This document shows, one piece after another, positions 1-6,692 of a stretch of 21,407 nt of DNA. The number at the start of each line of letters is the position of its first letter. Position 1 is the first letter of the stretch. The notes beneath the pieces are model-generated. The model searched no databases and was not told the origin of the DNA. It saw nothing but the letters and a program-made list of their open reading frames with translations. The translations under genes were made by a program, and so were the position numbers. The stretch is from Firmicutes bacterium UBA4882 (GTDB lineage Bacteria; Bacillota; UBA4882), in assembly GCA_002399265.1 (NCBI GenBank), contig DHDG01000007.1, positions 1-21,407 on the forward strand, given 5' to 3'.

Positions 1-3
1 ACG

Positions 4-23
4 CTGTTCAGTTTTCAAGGTCC
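4..23 (-). promoter_or_regulatory. rRNA operon leader element (boxA-like)
   Basis: Read on the minus strand this is GGACCTTGAAAACTGAACAG. It closely resembles the conserved CTTTGAAAACTGAACA-type element found in Firmicutes rRNA leaders and 16S-23S spacers, where it acts in antitermination or rRNA processing. It lies about 50 bases downstream of a strong minus-strand promoter, as expected for an rRNA leader. The 16S gene itself would lie beyond the left edge and is not seen. The identity rests on motif and position only. Confidence 0.65.
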
Positions 24-79
24 GTAGGTCCAGGACTTAATCCCGAACCGCTCTCTGCACGCAGCAGCGAGCAATACTT

Positions 80-108
80 ATATTACCACGTCATCCTGCC
101 TGCGTCAA
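80..108 (-). promoter_or_regulatory. Strong sigma-A promoter, probably of an rRNA operon
   Basis: The minus strand shows a -35 box TTGACG (108 to 103), exactly 17 bases of spacer, and a -10 box TAATAT (85 to 80) preceded by TGG, an extended -10 signature. The predicted start is near position 73. The transcript would run left through the boxA-like element at 4-23 and out of the window, with no open reading frame between. The near-consensus boxes and downstream leader motif fit an rRNA promoter. The remaining bases 109-390 hold no gene or clear repeat that I can see. Confidence 0.7.
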
Positions 109-390
109 TAACCAATTTCGAATCATACAATATCTTTTTCAGCATTAACGCCTGTCTTAGCTGTGACGACGTCTACTTGCGTCCCATACCGTCCGCCATT
201 TTGCTTTCGGCATTTGCGGCGCAAAAAATATCTTATCATGGATCACAGTAACGAGGCAACAGGAATGTTCAGGAAAATGGCGAAATTCCTCTGTATGTAA
301 TAACCAAACTAGTACTGGCTATTTGCCGCTCATTTATCACATAAACTCATCGCCAAACGCACTTCAGCATACTACAAAGGAGAATGCCAC

Positions 391-798
391 TTGTACGCAG
401 TTGTGCTTTTCACTTATAACGATCAAATCGACAGCGAATTTATCGAGCGCTTTTTCGTTCCTTGTCCCAAGGTAGTGGCAATCTGTCGTTTCGAAGACGG
501 TGCCTTAGTGACTTTCAAAGCCCCATTGGATGAGCTGGAACCTGAACTGCAGGTTTTTTTGGAACCGAACGGCTTATTTAAGGCTACTTGGGGAAAGATT
601 TTGCAGCATCTCTCTCCGCCGGAATTACCGGAATTGGAGGATCTATTTGAAACAAACCGCTTACGAAAGTCGAAGGCTCAGAAAGAAAGCCCTTGTGGAT
701 CCAACTGCCCTACCTGTCCTCAATATCGCAGCCATTGCCGCGGATGTCCAGTTACTCCATATTATCTGGGCGAAGATTTTATAATCGGGAAAAGCTGA
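391..798 (+). CDS. Small Cys-rich protein of unknown function
   Basis: I do not recognise this 135-residue protein. It begins with TTG; AAAGGAG eight bases upstream decides the start, and no ATG in this frame competes. Residues 1-75 look like a small mixed alpha/beta domain with hydrophobic strands (YAVVLFTY, GALVTF). After a charged linker the C-terminus has five cysteines, C102-x3-C106-x2-C109-x6-C116-x2-C119, which could bind a metal. The pattern CGxxCxxC followed by CxGC resembles that in the DUF3795-like tail of the convergent minus-strand neighbour, whose stop codon lies only 30 bases away. No signal peptide or membrane segment is visible. It is the only plus-strand gene in the window. 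No convincing promoter was found for it. Confidence 0.7.
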   Translation: MYAVVLFTYNDQIDSEFIERFFVPCPKVVAICRFEDGALVTFKAPLDELEPELQVFLEPNGLFKATWGKILQHLSPPELPELEDLFETNRLRKSKAQKESPCGSNCPTCPQYRSHCRGCPVTPYYLGEDFIIGKS

Positions 799-828
799 CC
801 ATTAGCTATCAAAGTTCGTGTTCCCAAA

Positions 829-1587
829 TTAATTTCCATACTGATACGGTACATAAGGCAGTATTGCCCAAGTCACATCGTCTGCGAGCATGCTTCGTGA
901 TTCCAGCAGCTCATAACCTGCAACAGGGCGACAGCTCTGGTAACCAGGGCAATCAGTGCAAGCTAAAAAGCCCTTTTCATTTGCACATTTCAGCTGCTTA
1001 CACGAGTCGCCGCCCATGCAGGGGTGAGGTTTCCCGACTAACTGTTGACTGCAACCGGGACATAAATCGTAACTATTCTCAATACCGCCGTAATAAATAC
1101 GGTCAACGCGTTTTTTTAACTCACCGCGCTTTTCATCACTGATAGTTCCACCGGAATAGTGTACACAAAGGTCACAGCGCATTCCGCATCTCGCATATAC
1201 TGCGCTCTCCTTCGGAAATGGCTTGCGGTTGGGCTTCTTTTTGAGCATGATGAGCTTCTTAATTTCTTCTAAAACTTCAAGTGTCGTCACATCAATAAAC
1301 ATCCATTTGCCATCATGATAGGTCTTGGAACTATCATAATAGCTTTGGATATACTGCGAAAATTCATCCTTGACAGTTTCAAACATTCCGCGCTCGACTT
1401 TCCCAAAAATGATTAGGAAAGTGTATTTGTCTTCATGGATATAGATGGTTAATACCGTTTTTTTACCCTGCTTGAACTTCAACTCATTATCACCGTCTCC
1501 GGCCTCGTCAAGACAGTATTTCCCGCGCATAAATACTACAGTTTCTCTGCCTACTTTTTCGAGCTCAGTCATTTTTTCCTTCTTCAT
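829..1587 (-). CDS. DUF3788 domain protein with DUF3795-like Cys-rich tail
   Basis: This 252-residue protein joins two recognisable parts. Residues of about 10-118 match the DUF3788 pattern (LTIYIHEDKYTFLIIFGK, then KTYHDGKWMFIDV), a family of unknown function common in anaerobic Firmicutes. Residues of about 130-222 are Cys-rich: C134-x3-C138-x2-C141, C176-x2-C179, then C190, C196, C201, C210, C213 and C219. The order CGxxCxxC, LCPGC, CANEKGFLACTDCPGYQSC is that of DUF3795, a presumed metal-binding domain. The ATG at 1587 is preferred because GGGAGG sits seven bases upstream; the ATG at 1593 is only one base from that site. The gene lies after the rpsI terminator, so it is probably transcribed separately. 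Family assignment is from memory of motifs; the function is unknown. Confidence 0.8.
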   Translation of the reverse strand: MKKEKMTELEKVGRETVVFMRGKYCLDEAGDGDNELKFKQGKKTVLTIYIHEDKYTFLIIFGKVERGMFETVKDEFSQYIQSYYDSSKTYHDGKWMFIDVTTLEVLEEIKKLIMLKKKPNRKPFPKESAVYARCGMRCDLCVHYSGGTISDEKRGELKKRVDRIYYGGIENSYDLCPGCSQQLVGKPHPCMGGDSCKQLKCANEKGFLACTDCPGYQSCRPVAGYELLESRSMLADDVTWAILPYVPYQYGN

Positions 1588-1673
1588 TCTCATTCCTCCC
1601 TTTTTTTCATTTTATCGCATCAAACCTGACAACAATGTGTCATATATCTTCATAGAACCAGCGATTACCCACG

Positions 1674-1718
1674 AAAAAACGGCACAGTCGATATTTCTAT
1701 CGGCTATGCCGTGTTTTT
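1674..1718 (-). terminator. Rho-independent terminator after rplM-rpsI
   Basis: On the minus strand the stem ACGGCATAG / CTGTGCCGT (one G-T pair) continues, after one mismatch, into CGATA / TATCG, with a short GAAA-type loop. It is followed by TTTTTT (1679 to 1674). The plus strand also ends in a T run (1714-1718), so the element could work in both directions. It lies about 65 bases beyond the rpsI stop and closes that transcript before the DUF3788 gene. Confidence 0.9.
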
Positions 1719-1777
1719 CTAGAAAACTGAATCCCTTAGCGCACCAAACTTGAGGTGGCATTGGGGTTTGAATGAGA

Positions 1778-2170
1778 TTAACGTTTGGAGAATTGCGGAG
1801 CCTTGCGGGCTTTTTTGAGTCCGTATTTGCGACGCTCTTTCATACGCGGATCACGTGTCAAAAAGCCTGCTTTTTTCAGTGGTGAACGGAAGGTATCGTC
1901 AACAAGAAGCAAAGCGCGAGACAATCCATGTCTGATTGCGCCTGCCTGACCGGTAACACCGCCGCCTTCAACACTGACAACGACATCATATTTGTCGGAA
2001 GTACCGGTTATTTCAAGAGGTTGACGGACGATAACTTCCAGAACTTTGCGACCGAAGTAATCGCCGATCTCTTTACCGTTAACTTGAATACGTCCCTGAC
2101 CAGGAACAAGACGAACTTTGGCTACCGAGCATTTGCGCCGGCCTGTCCCGTAGTAATTCGTTAGTGCCAT
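1778..2170 (-). CDS. rpsI: 30S ribosomal protein S9
   Basis: This 130-residue protein has the usual length of S9. It contains YGTGRRKCSVAKVRL at the N-terminus and ends in the S9 tail RRKYGLKKARKAPQFSKR, whose final Lys-Arg reaches into the ribosomal P site to contact tRNA. The ATG start has GGAGGGAGG closely upstream. It follows rplM by 19 bases, the standard L13-S9 pair of adjacent assembly partners expressed from one transcript. It is the last gene before the terminator at 1674-1718. Confidence 0.97.
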   Translation of the reverse strand: MALTNYYGTGRRKCSVAKVRLVPGQGRIQVNGKEIGDYFGRKVLEVIVRQPLEITGTSDKYDVVVSVEGGGVTGQAGAIRHGLSRALLLVDDTFRSPLKKAGFLTRDPRMKERRKYGLKKARKAPQFSKR

Positions 2171-2189
2171 TTTTTAACCTCCCTCCGAC

Positions 2190-2624
2190 TCACAGCTCAA
2201 GCTTGAGCGGTTCCGGTTTCTGAGCTTCATGCGGATGCTCAGACCCACGATAAACCTTCAGCTTTTTAATCATCTGGCGTCCCAGAGTGTTGTGGGGTAA
2301 CATACCGGCGATTGAGTCACGCAAAGTCCTCTCCGGAAATTTGCGGAGCAATTCACCGTAAGGTACCGCCCTTAGTCCGCCGGGATAGCCAGAGTGCGAA
2401 TACTTCATTTTTTGCTCTAGCTTGTTACCGGTAAGCTCGATCTTCGAAGCATTGATAATTATCACATGGTCACCTGTGTCGACTCCCGGAGTAAAGGTCG
2501 GCTTATTCTTACCGCGTAAAATGGCCGCCACGGAGCTGGCCAGCCGACCGAGGGTTTGCCCTTCGGCATCGACTATATACCATTTCCTGGTGACCTCTTC
2601 AGGTTTCGCCATAAAGGTCTTCAA
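2190..2624 (-). CDS. rplM: 50S ribosomal protein L13
   Basis: This is an early-assembling large-subunit protein. The TTG at 2624 gives 144 residues, the usual length, and begins KTFMAKPEEVTRKWYIVDA, matching Firmicutes L13 N-termini. GGAGG lies eight bases upstream of this TTG. An in-frame ATG at 2702 would add 26 residues unlike any L13 and lies inside the structured leader, so I reject it. Conserved parts include EGQTLGRLAS, GDHVIIINA and GMLPHNTLGRQM. The gene is first in an rplM-rpsI unit with its own promoter at 2720-2749. Confidence 0.95.
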   Translation of the reverse strand: MKTFMAKPEEVTRKWYIVDAEGQTLGRLASSVAAILRGKNKPTFTPGVDTGDHVIIINASKIELTGNKLEQKMKYSHSGYPGGLRAVPYGELLRKFPERTLRDSIAGMLPHNTLGRQMIKKLKVYRGSEHPHEAQKPEPLKLEL

Positions 2625-2713
2625 CCAGATTCCCTCCTCGATGCTGCTGGTCAACATGGCCCGTCTTCCCGGGGCTCTGGGCAGCCGGGTCTGTTTTACC
2701 AATCATTACAACA
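2625..2713 (-). promoter_or_regulatory. Structured 5' leader of rplM (L13-leader candidate)
   Basis: About 89 bases separate the predicted transcription start from the rplM TTG. On the minus strand the leader contains CCCGGCT-GCCCAG-AGCCCCGGG (2689 to 2668), which folds into a GC-rich hairpin with a two-base bulge. Low-GC Gram-positive bacteria carry a known autoregulatory L13 leader in this position. Location and structure fit that class, but I could not align the sequence to the family model. Confidence 0.45.
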
Positions 2714-2719
2714 TCAATA

Positions 2720-2749
2720 ATTTTATTATATCCGATACGCTGCTGTCAA
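2720..2749 (-). promoter_or_regulatory. Sigma-A-like promoter for rplM-rpsI
   Basis: The minus strand has a perfect -35 box TTGACA (2749 to 2744), an 18-base spacer and a -10 box TAAAAT (2725 to 2720). A perfect TATAAT overlaps at 2730-2725, but its 13-base spacing is too short. The promoter lies 22 bases beyond the truA stop with no terminator between, so rplM-rpsI can probably be transcribed both from here and by read-through. Confidence 0.7.
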
Positions 2750-2771
2750 GGTTTGTTGCAGAACGTTTCGG

Positions 2772-3539
2772 TTATTTTCTCGCTATCAATTGTCCATTTG
2801 CTCTTGAAAAATACACTTCCTGAAGGCACAACCCCTGCGGGGGCGCTGTTGGTCCGGCCTCTGAGCGGTTAAGTGATGTTAATGCGGTTTCCAAACAATT
2901 ACTTGGCATTCTGCCCATACCGACCTCAATAAGCGTGCCGCTTATTATCCTAACCATGTTATATAAAAAACCGTCTGCTTCGAGCACGATTTCTACTATT
3001 TTGCCTTTTTCCTCTACGACTGACCGCCGGATGGTTCGTACGGTTGATTTAACTGCCGAACCAGCCGCACAAAAAGCTGCAAAGTCATGCGTTCCTACTA
3101 AGGCAGCCGCCGCCGTCTGCATAGCAGCAACATCCAAAGTTTGCCCTAAATCGTTAACATATCTCCGTTCAAAGACAGGTCTGACCGGGTGGGTCCAGAT
3201 CCGATACGCATAAGTTTTCCCAGTGGCACAAAACCGGGCATTAAACCCCTGCGGCGCTTCCTCTGAGCTTAGAACCGCAATATCGCGCGGCAACATCGCA
3301 TTAAGCGCTCTGAGAAACGTTGCAGGTTCGTGGGTGCTTTCAGTATCAAAACTGATCGCTTGCCCTGACGCATGCACGCCGGCGTCGGTTCTGCCAGAGC
3401 CGGTAATGCGAATTTTTACGCCAGTCAGTTTGTGTAAGGCCTTCTCGATTTCTTCCTGAATCGTGTTCCCATTGAGCTGTATCTGAAATCCGGCATAATC
3501 TGTTCCATCGTAAGCCACTGTGATTAATAATGTCCGCAA
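2772..3539 (-). CDS. truA: tRNA pseudouridine(38-40) synthase TruA
   Basis: TruA converts uridines 38-40 of the tRNA anticodon arm to pseudouridine. The protein opens with RTLLITVAYDGTDYAGFQ and carries the catalytic motif GSGRTDAGVHA, with catalytic Asp at residue 52. Later landmarks are the GTHDF stretch and FLYNMVRIISGTLIEVG. The TTG at 3539, preceded by GGAGGTG, gives 255 residues, typical of the family. The longer reading frame to 3668 would add 43 residues that are simply antisense of nothing recognisable and overlap ecfT deeply. The chosen start overlaps the end of ecfT by 16 bases, suggesting translational coupling. The ecfA-ecfT-truA-rplM order is a known Firmicutes arrangement. Confidence 0.93.
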   Translation of the reverse strand: MRTLLITVAYDGTDYAGFQIQLNGNTIQEEIEKALHKLTGVKIRITGSGRTDAGVHASGQAISFDTESTHEPATFLRALNAMLPRDIAVLSSEEAPQGFNARFCATGKTYAYRIWTHPVRPVFERRYVNDLGQTLDVAAMQTAAAALVGTHDFAAFCAAGSAVKSTVRTIRRSVVEEKGKIVEIVLEADGFLYNMVRIISGTLIEVGMGRMPSNCLETALTSLNRSEAGPTAPPQGLCLQEVYFSRANGQLIARK

Positions 3540-4408
3540 TGGAGCACCTCCGGTTTGGTGAAGCCGCGCGCACACAGACCAAACATCAAGTTTGAAAACG
3601 CAGCTCCGGCGCCTGTAATCAGGAGTATTGCGACGAGTGCCAGCACAGTAACAAGCCAATGCTGCCACGGTACCCTTTCCCGATTGAGAGCAGTTATACC
3701 CCGCCAGCCGCGCGCCTCGAGTGTTTCCGCCATCAGGTCGGCTTGTCTGATCGTACTGACAAACAGCGGCACCATCGCTTTCGCTAAGATACGCACGCGC
3801 AGCTTCAAAGATCCGTTCTCCCAGCTCAGTCCGCGGCCGCGCATTGACTTGAGCACCCGCGCCCCTTCCGAAAACAGGATTGGGATGAATCTGAATACCA
3901 AAGCGATCGCCAGCGATACTTCGGCAACCGGCACGCCCACATGCCGCAAAGGCATAATCAAATGGGCCAAACCATTTGCGATACTAAGCGGCGAAGTCGT
4001 CCAAGTCAGCCAGGACGCACCCCAGACCAGTACAAAGATCTTTAAAAAGTAGAGTACACCGGTTTGCAATCCCTCCTGAGTGACCCTCAGCCCACCTATC
4101 ACAACCGCCAGGGTGTGACCTGGAATCGTAAATGCGGCAAAAACCAGAGACAGGACGGCAAACGGAAGTGTCGCGCGTAAGGGACCGCTCAGCAATACCG
4201 CAGGCAGCGCCGCGGCGTACATCGCCAATATTGCGACAGCCAGCATGATCAGCATTGTACCAATGTCATCAGAAAAAAGAGCCGCCAAAGCCCAACCCGT
4301 AATTATGATAATCTTCGCCTCAGCCGCTAATCGATGAATAAAGGTCTGGGCCGGGTAATATCGCCCGGCGGAGGTCATTGCCCTTGTCACATTCGCAGTG
4401 CCGTTCAT
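3524..4408 (-). CDS. ecfT: ECF transporter transmembrane protein EcfT
   Basis: This is the membrane coupling subunit of an energy-coupling-factor transporter, joining the ATPases to vitamin- or metal-binding S components. The 294-residue protein has several hydrophobic segments (about 33-70, 80-105, 118-138, 160-180 and 250-275). Both cytoplasmic coupling motifs are recognisable: MRGRG at 189-193 and EARGWRG at 231-237, the Ala-Arg-Gly signatures that dock into the ATPases. Its ATG overlaps the ecfA stop as ATGA. No S component is encoded nearby, so it probably serves unlinked S proteins (group II ECF). The coupling motifs look intact although the partner ATPase is degenerate. Confidence 0.92.
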   Translation of the reverse strand: MNGTANVTRAMTSAGRYYPAQTFIHRLAAEAKIIIITGWALAALFSDDIGTMLIMLAVAILAMYAAALPAVLLSGPLRATLPFAVLSLVFAAFTIPGHTLAVVIGGLRVTQEGLQTGVLYFLKIFVLVWGASWLTWTTSPLSIANGLAHLIMPLRHVGVPVAEVSLAIALVFRFIPILFSEGARVLKSMRGRGLSWENGSLKLRVRILAKAMVPLFVSTIRQADLMAETLEARGWRGITALNRERVPWQHWLVTVLALVAILLITGAGAAFSNLMFGLCARGFTKPEVLHCGHY

Positions 4409-6237
4409 GATTCAATACCGGCCTTCCCGCAGTCGCTTGATCCTTCGCCGGCTTTCCTATGATTCTGGCCGCTCCTTAGAAAGACTATTAGCGCGTTCAG
4501 CATCGTCTGCAAAAAATGACCACGCATCCCCATCTTACCGACGCCATTCGCGCTGCCCACACCCTCACCTATAATCCCCATTTGCCGCAAACACTGCCAG
4601 AGACGCAATTCTTCGGGCAAGTCACATGCCACGTCGGGCGCCACCTCGAATGCCGCACCGAATTGAGCGCTGACAAGCAACGCTGCGATCCGATCCGGAT
4701 CGCTGCCGCCGGCCGAACCAAGCAATTGGCCGGAATCCAGCAGGTAAATCGCATCGCAGTATTTCCAAATATAATCAACATCCGCAGATATTATTAAGAC
4801 AGCCGTGCCACGCGCCTTAAGCATCTCAATAATCTTAACAAGACTTTCCCAGCCTTCCGCATCCAGACCTTCCAGTGGCCTCTCCAAACAGATGCATTCC
4901 GGAGAAAGCGCCAAAACGGCGGCCATTGCCACCCGGCGCTGTTCACCAAGGCTTAGTGTTCGGGGATCACGTCCGGAGTAGCGCACAGGATCCAGACCGC
5001 ACAATTGCAGCGCCTCTGCAGGCCACGCCACTGCTCCACCAGCCGCGCCTTTCGCCGCTCCCCCCGTCATTTGCAGCCCAAAAGTGACTTCTTTCCAAAC
5101 CGTGCTTTCAATAAACAATTCTTCCGGGTTTCCAGGCAAAAATGCCACGACCGGCCTTTTTTGCATACCCGCAAAACCCTCGAAACTTACAATGGCATCG
5201 AGGTTCCCGGCCGACTCCGCAAGCGTGGCCGCATTTCTGCCTGTCAGCAACACTGCTGTACCAGGCCTGATCACTACATTCGCATGCGCATTCCCCCGCG
5301 CCACCGCGCGCGCACGCCCCGTCTGCGCATTCCCCGGTGCCGACACGCTCCCGCTTCCGCACTCTCCGCCGATCGCGCGCACCAACGCATCCGCCGTAAA
5401 AGTCGGTTGGCGCAGCAATTCCTCGCGGCACAGCTCTGACGATATGGTCAGCGCCACAGGAATATGCAGACCCCATTCCGCAACCCGCGACGGATCGCAA
5501 AAAACATCCGCAGGCTTCCCGTCCGCGACAATCGTCTTCCCGGCCAGTACAATAGCCCGCTGATAATCCATAATCTCTGATATTTGCTGCGTGACCCGAA
5601 CCACGGTGCATCCGGCGCTGGTCAGCTCTTTAATCTTTCGCCCGAAATAGGCACTTTCAGCCTCATCCATACCTGATAACAACTCGTCAATGAGCAGCAG
5701 ATCCGGGCCGGTAATAATGGCTGATGCAAAAGCCAAACGCCTCTTTGTCGCGGCATCCAAAGCCAATGGCTGCAAATAGCGAAAGTCCTCGAGCTGGTAC
5801 TGCTCCAGGACCTGATTAACTTTCCGGGAAACCTCAGACGCTGCTAATCCATTCTGCAAAAGGCCAAATTCCAGGTCTTCCTGCACAGTAGCACCGATAA
5901 AATACTTATCAATACCGGAGGAAATCCATGAGATCCGGTCACCAAGCAAATCTGAATCGCTAACAGCCTGATCGCCTTTAAACAGAATTTTGCCAGCAGT
6001 CGGTTCCAGCAACCCGGCCATTAGTTTTAACAATGTCGTCTTGCCGGAACCGTTTTTTCCGAGACAGGCGATCGCCTCGCCGGAATTAATGCTCAAATTA
6101 ATGTCCGCTAAAACCGCTTCTGCCTCCGCACATGCTTCTGCTTCCGCACCCGCACCAGCGCCCGCTTCAACTTGCTGCATACCGGCACGTCTGCCAATGC
6201 AAATAGACATCGACTGCAGTTGAATCAGCGGTTTCAT
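4405..6237 (-). CDS. Fused two-domain ECF transporter ATPase (EcfA1-EcfA2 type), degenerate
   Basis: This 610-residue protein holds two ABC ATPase domains in the slot usually occupied by separate ecfA1 and ecfA2 genes. Domain 1 (about 1-275) keeps Walker A GKNGSGKTT (60-68) and Walker B LLLIDE (180-185). Its Q-loop Gln is Ser107, its signature is LDAAT (160-164) instead of LSGGQ, and the switch His is Gln217. Domain 2 (about 278-520) has lost Walker A (GRNAATLAE, 332-340, no Lys) and Walker B (CLERP, 449-453), and has Ala484 for the switch His. It keeps a signature-like LSLGE (427-431). Ala/Gly/Glu-rich inserts lie at 24-41, 289-318 and 390-403, and about 90 C-terminal residues are unassigned. 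The ATG at 6237 is ten bases past the rplQ stop, with little ribosome binding site, suggesting coupling. No frameshift or internal stop is present. Confidence 0.85.
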   Translation of the reverse strand: MKPLIQLQSMSICIGRRAGMQQVEAGAGAGAEAEACAEAEAVLADINLSINSGEAIACLGKNGSGKTTLLKLMAGLLEPTAGKILFKGDQAVSDSDLLGDRISWISSGIDKYFIGATVQEDLEFGLLQNGLAASEVSRKVNQVLEQYQLEDFRYLQPLALDAATKRRLAFASAIITGPDLLLIDELLSGMDEAESAYFGRKIKELTSAGCTVVRVTQQISEIMDYQRAIVLAGKTIVADGKPADVFCDPSRVAEWGLHIPVALTISSELCREELLRQPTFTADALVRAIGGECGSGSVSAPGNAQTGRARAVARGNAHANVVIRPGTAVLLTGRNAATLAESAGNLDAIVSFEGFAGMQKRPVVAFLPGNPEELFIESTVWKEVTFGLQMTGGAAKGAAGGAVAWPAEALQLCGLDPVRYSGRDPRTLSLGEQRRVAMAAVLALSPECICLERPLEGLDAEGWESLVKIIEMLKARGTAVLIISADVDYIWKYCDAIYLLDSGQLLGSAGGSDPDRIAALLVSAQFGAAFEVAPDVACDLPEELRLWQCLRQMGIIGEGVGSANGVGKMGMRGHFLQTMLNALIVFLRSGQNHRKAGEGSSDCGKAGIES

Positions 6238-6247
6238 GGGTGACACG

Positions 6248-6586
6248 TTACACCAGTTCAATAATAGCCATCGGGGCTGCGTCACCGCGCCGCGGGCCAA
6301 CTTTCAGAATTCTGGTATAGCCGCCGGCGCGCTCAGCATAACGCGGACCGATCGTCTCAAACAGCTTCTTGACGACATCACTATCATTAATGAATGCGGC
6401 AGCCTGCCGTCTGGCACCCAAATCACCTTTTTTGGCCAAGGTGACCATCTTTTCAGCGATGACTGAAATTTCTTTGGCCTTAATCTCAGTTGTTTGAATC
6501 TTTTCATTTTCAAATAGTGCCGTGACACTATTGCGGAATAAAGAGCGCCGATGACCGGCATTACGGCCAAGTCTCCGTAGCTGCAT
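6248..6586 (-). CDS. rplQ: 50S ribosomal protein L17
   Basis: This 112-residue protein lies near the peptide exit tunnel. It begins MQLRRLGRNAGHRRSLFRN and contains the L17 stretch TTEIKAKE followed by KMVTLAKKGD, ending YTRILKVGPRRGDAAPMAII. The ATG at 6586 has GGAGG seven bases upstream. An in-frame upstream ATG at 6634 would add 16 residues with no similarity to L17 and is rejected. It is the last gene of the alpha block, and ecfA follows after ten bases. Confidence 0.97.
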   Translation of the reverse strand: MQLRRLGRNAGHRRSLFRNSVTALFENEKIQTTEIKAKEISVIAEKMVTLAKKGDLGARRQAAAFINDSDVVKKLFETIGPRYAERAGGYTRILKVGPRRGDAAPMAIIELV

Positions 6587-6604
6587 TTCAAACCCTCCTA
6601 CTGT

Positions 6605-6626
6605 CGCAGACCGGGCCAGGCCTGCG
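6605..6626 (-). other. Intergenic hairpin between rpoA and rplQ
   Basis: The minus strand reads CGCAGGCC-TGGCCC-GGTCTGCG, an 8-bp stem with one G-T pair and a six-base loop. It lies just upstream of the rplQ ribosome binding site and has no T run after it. It is therefore more likely a processing or translation-related structure than a terminator. Confidence 0.45.
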
Positions 6627-6639
6627 CTGCTCAAAAAAT

Positions 6640-6692
6640 CTTAGTCGTCAGCTTAGCATAGTCGCCCGCATAGTCGTCAGCTTAGTCGTCAG
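6640..6692 (-). repeat. 12-bp tandem repeat across the rpoA stop codon
   Basis: Minus-strand units are CTGACGACTAAG (6692-6681), CTGACGACTATG (6680-6669), CGGGCGACTATG (6668-6657), a five-base partial CTAAG, then CTGACGACTAAG (6651-6640). The first unit contains the last two Asp codons and the TAA of rpoA; the others lie in the intergenic space. This looks like local duplication of the gene's 3' end. Confidence 0.75.

Noticed and set aside
230..259. Second possible rRNA promoter on the minus strand (TTGCCT, 18 bases, TAAGAT)
   Set aside because: Only four of six matches in each box; tandem rRNA promoters are common, but this one is too weak to claim.
693..1142. Plus-strand 149-codon frame overlapping both unknown genes
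   Set aside because: It overlaps the end of the small Cys-rich gene and is antisense to the DUF3795-like tail, with no start signal.
1594..1640. Promoter for the DUF3788 gene (TTGTTG, 15 bases, TAAAAT)
   Set aside because: The spacing is short and the -10 box almost touches the ribosome binding site; plausible but not supported well enough.
2625..2702. Upstream in-frame extension of rplM (26 extra residues)
   Set aside because: The extension is unlike L13, falls in the leader, and the TTG at 2624 has the properly spaced ribosome binding site.
5084..5611. Long open frames on both strands inside the fused ECF ATPase (for example plus 5084-5563 and minus 5108-5611)
   Set aside because: They lie in the GC-rich low-complexity part where stop codons are rare; the frame with the ABC motifs is continuous and explains the region.
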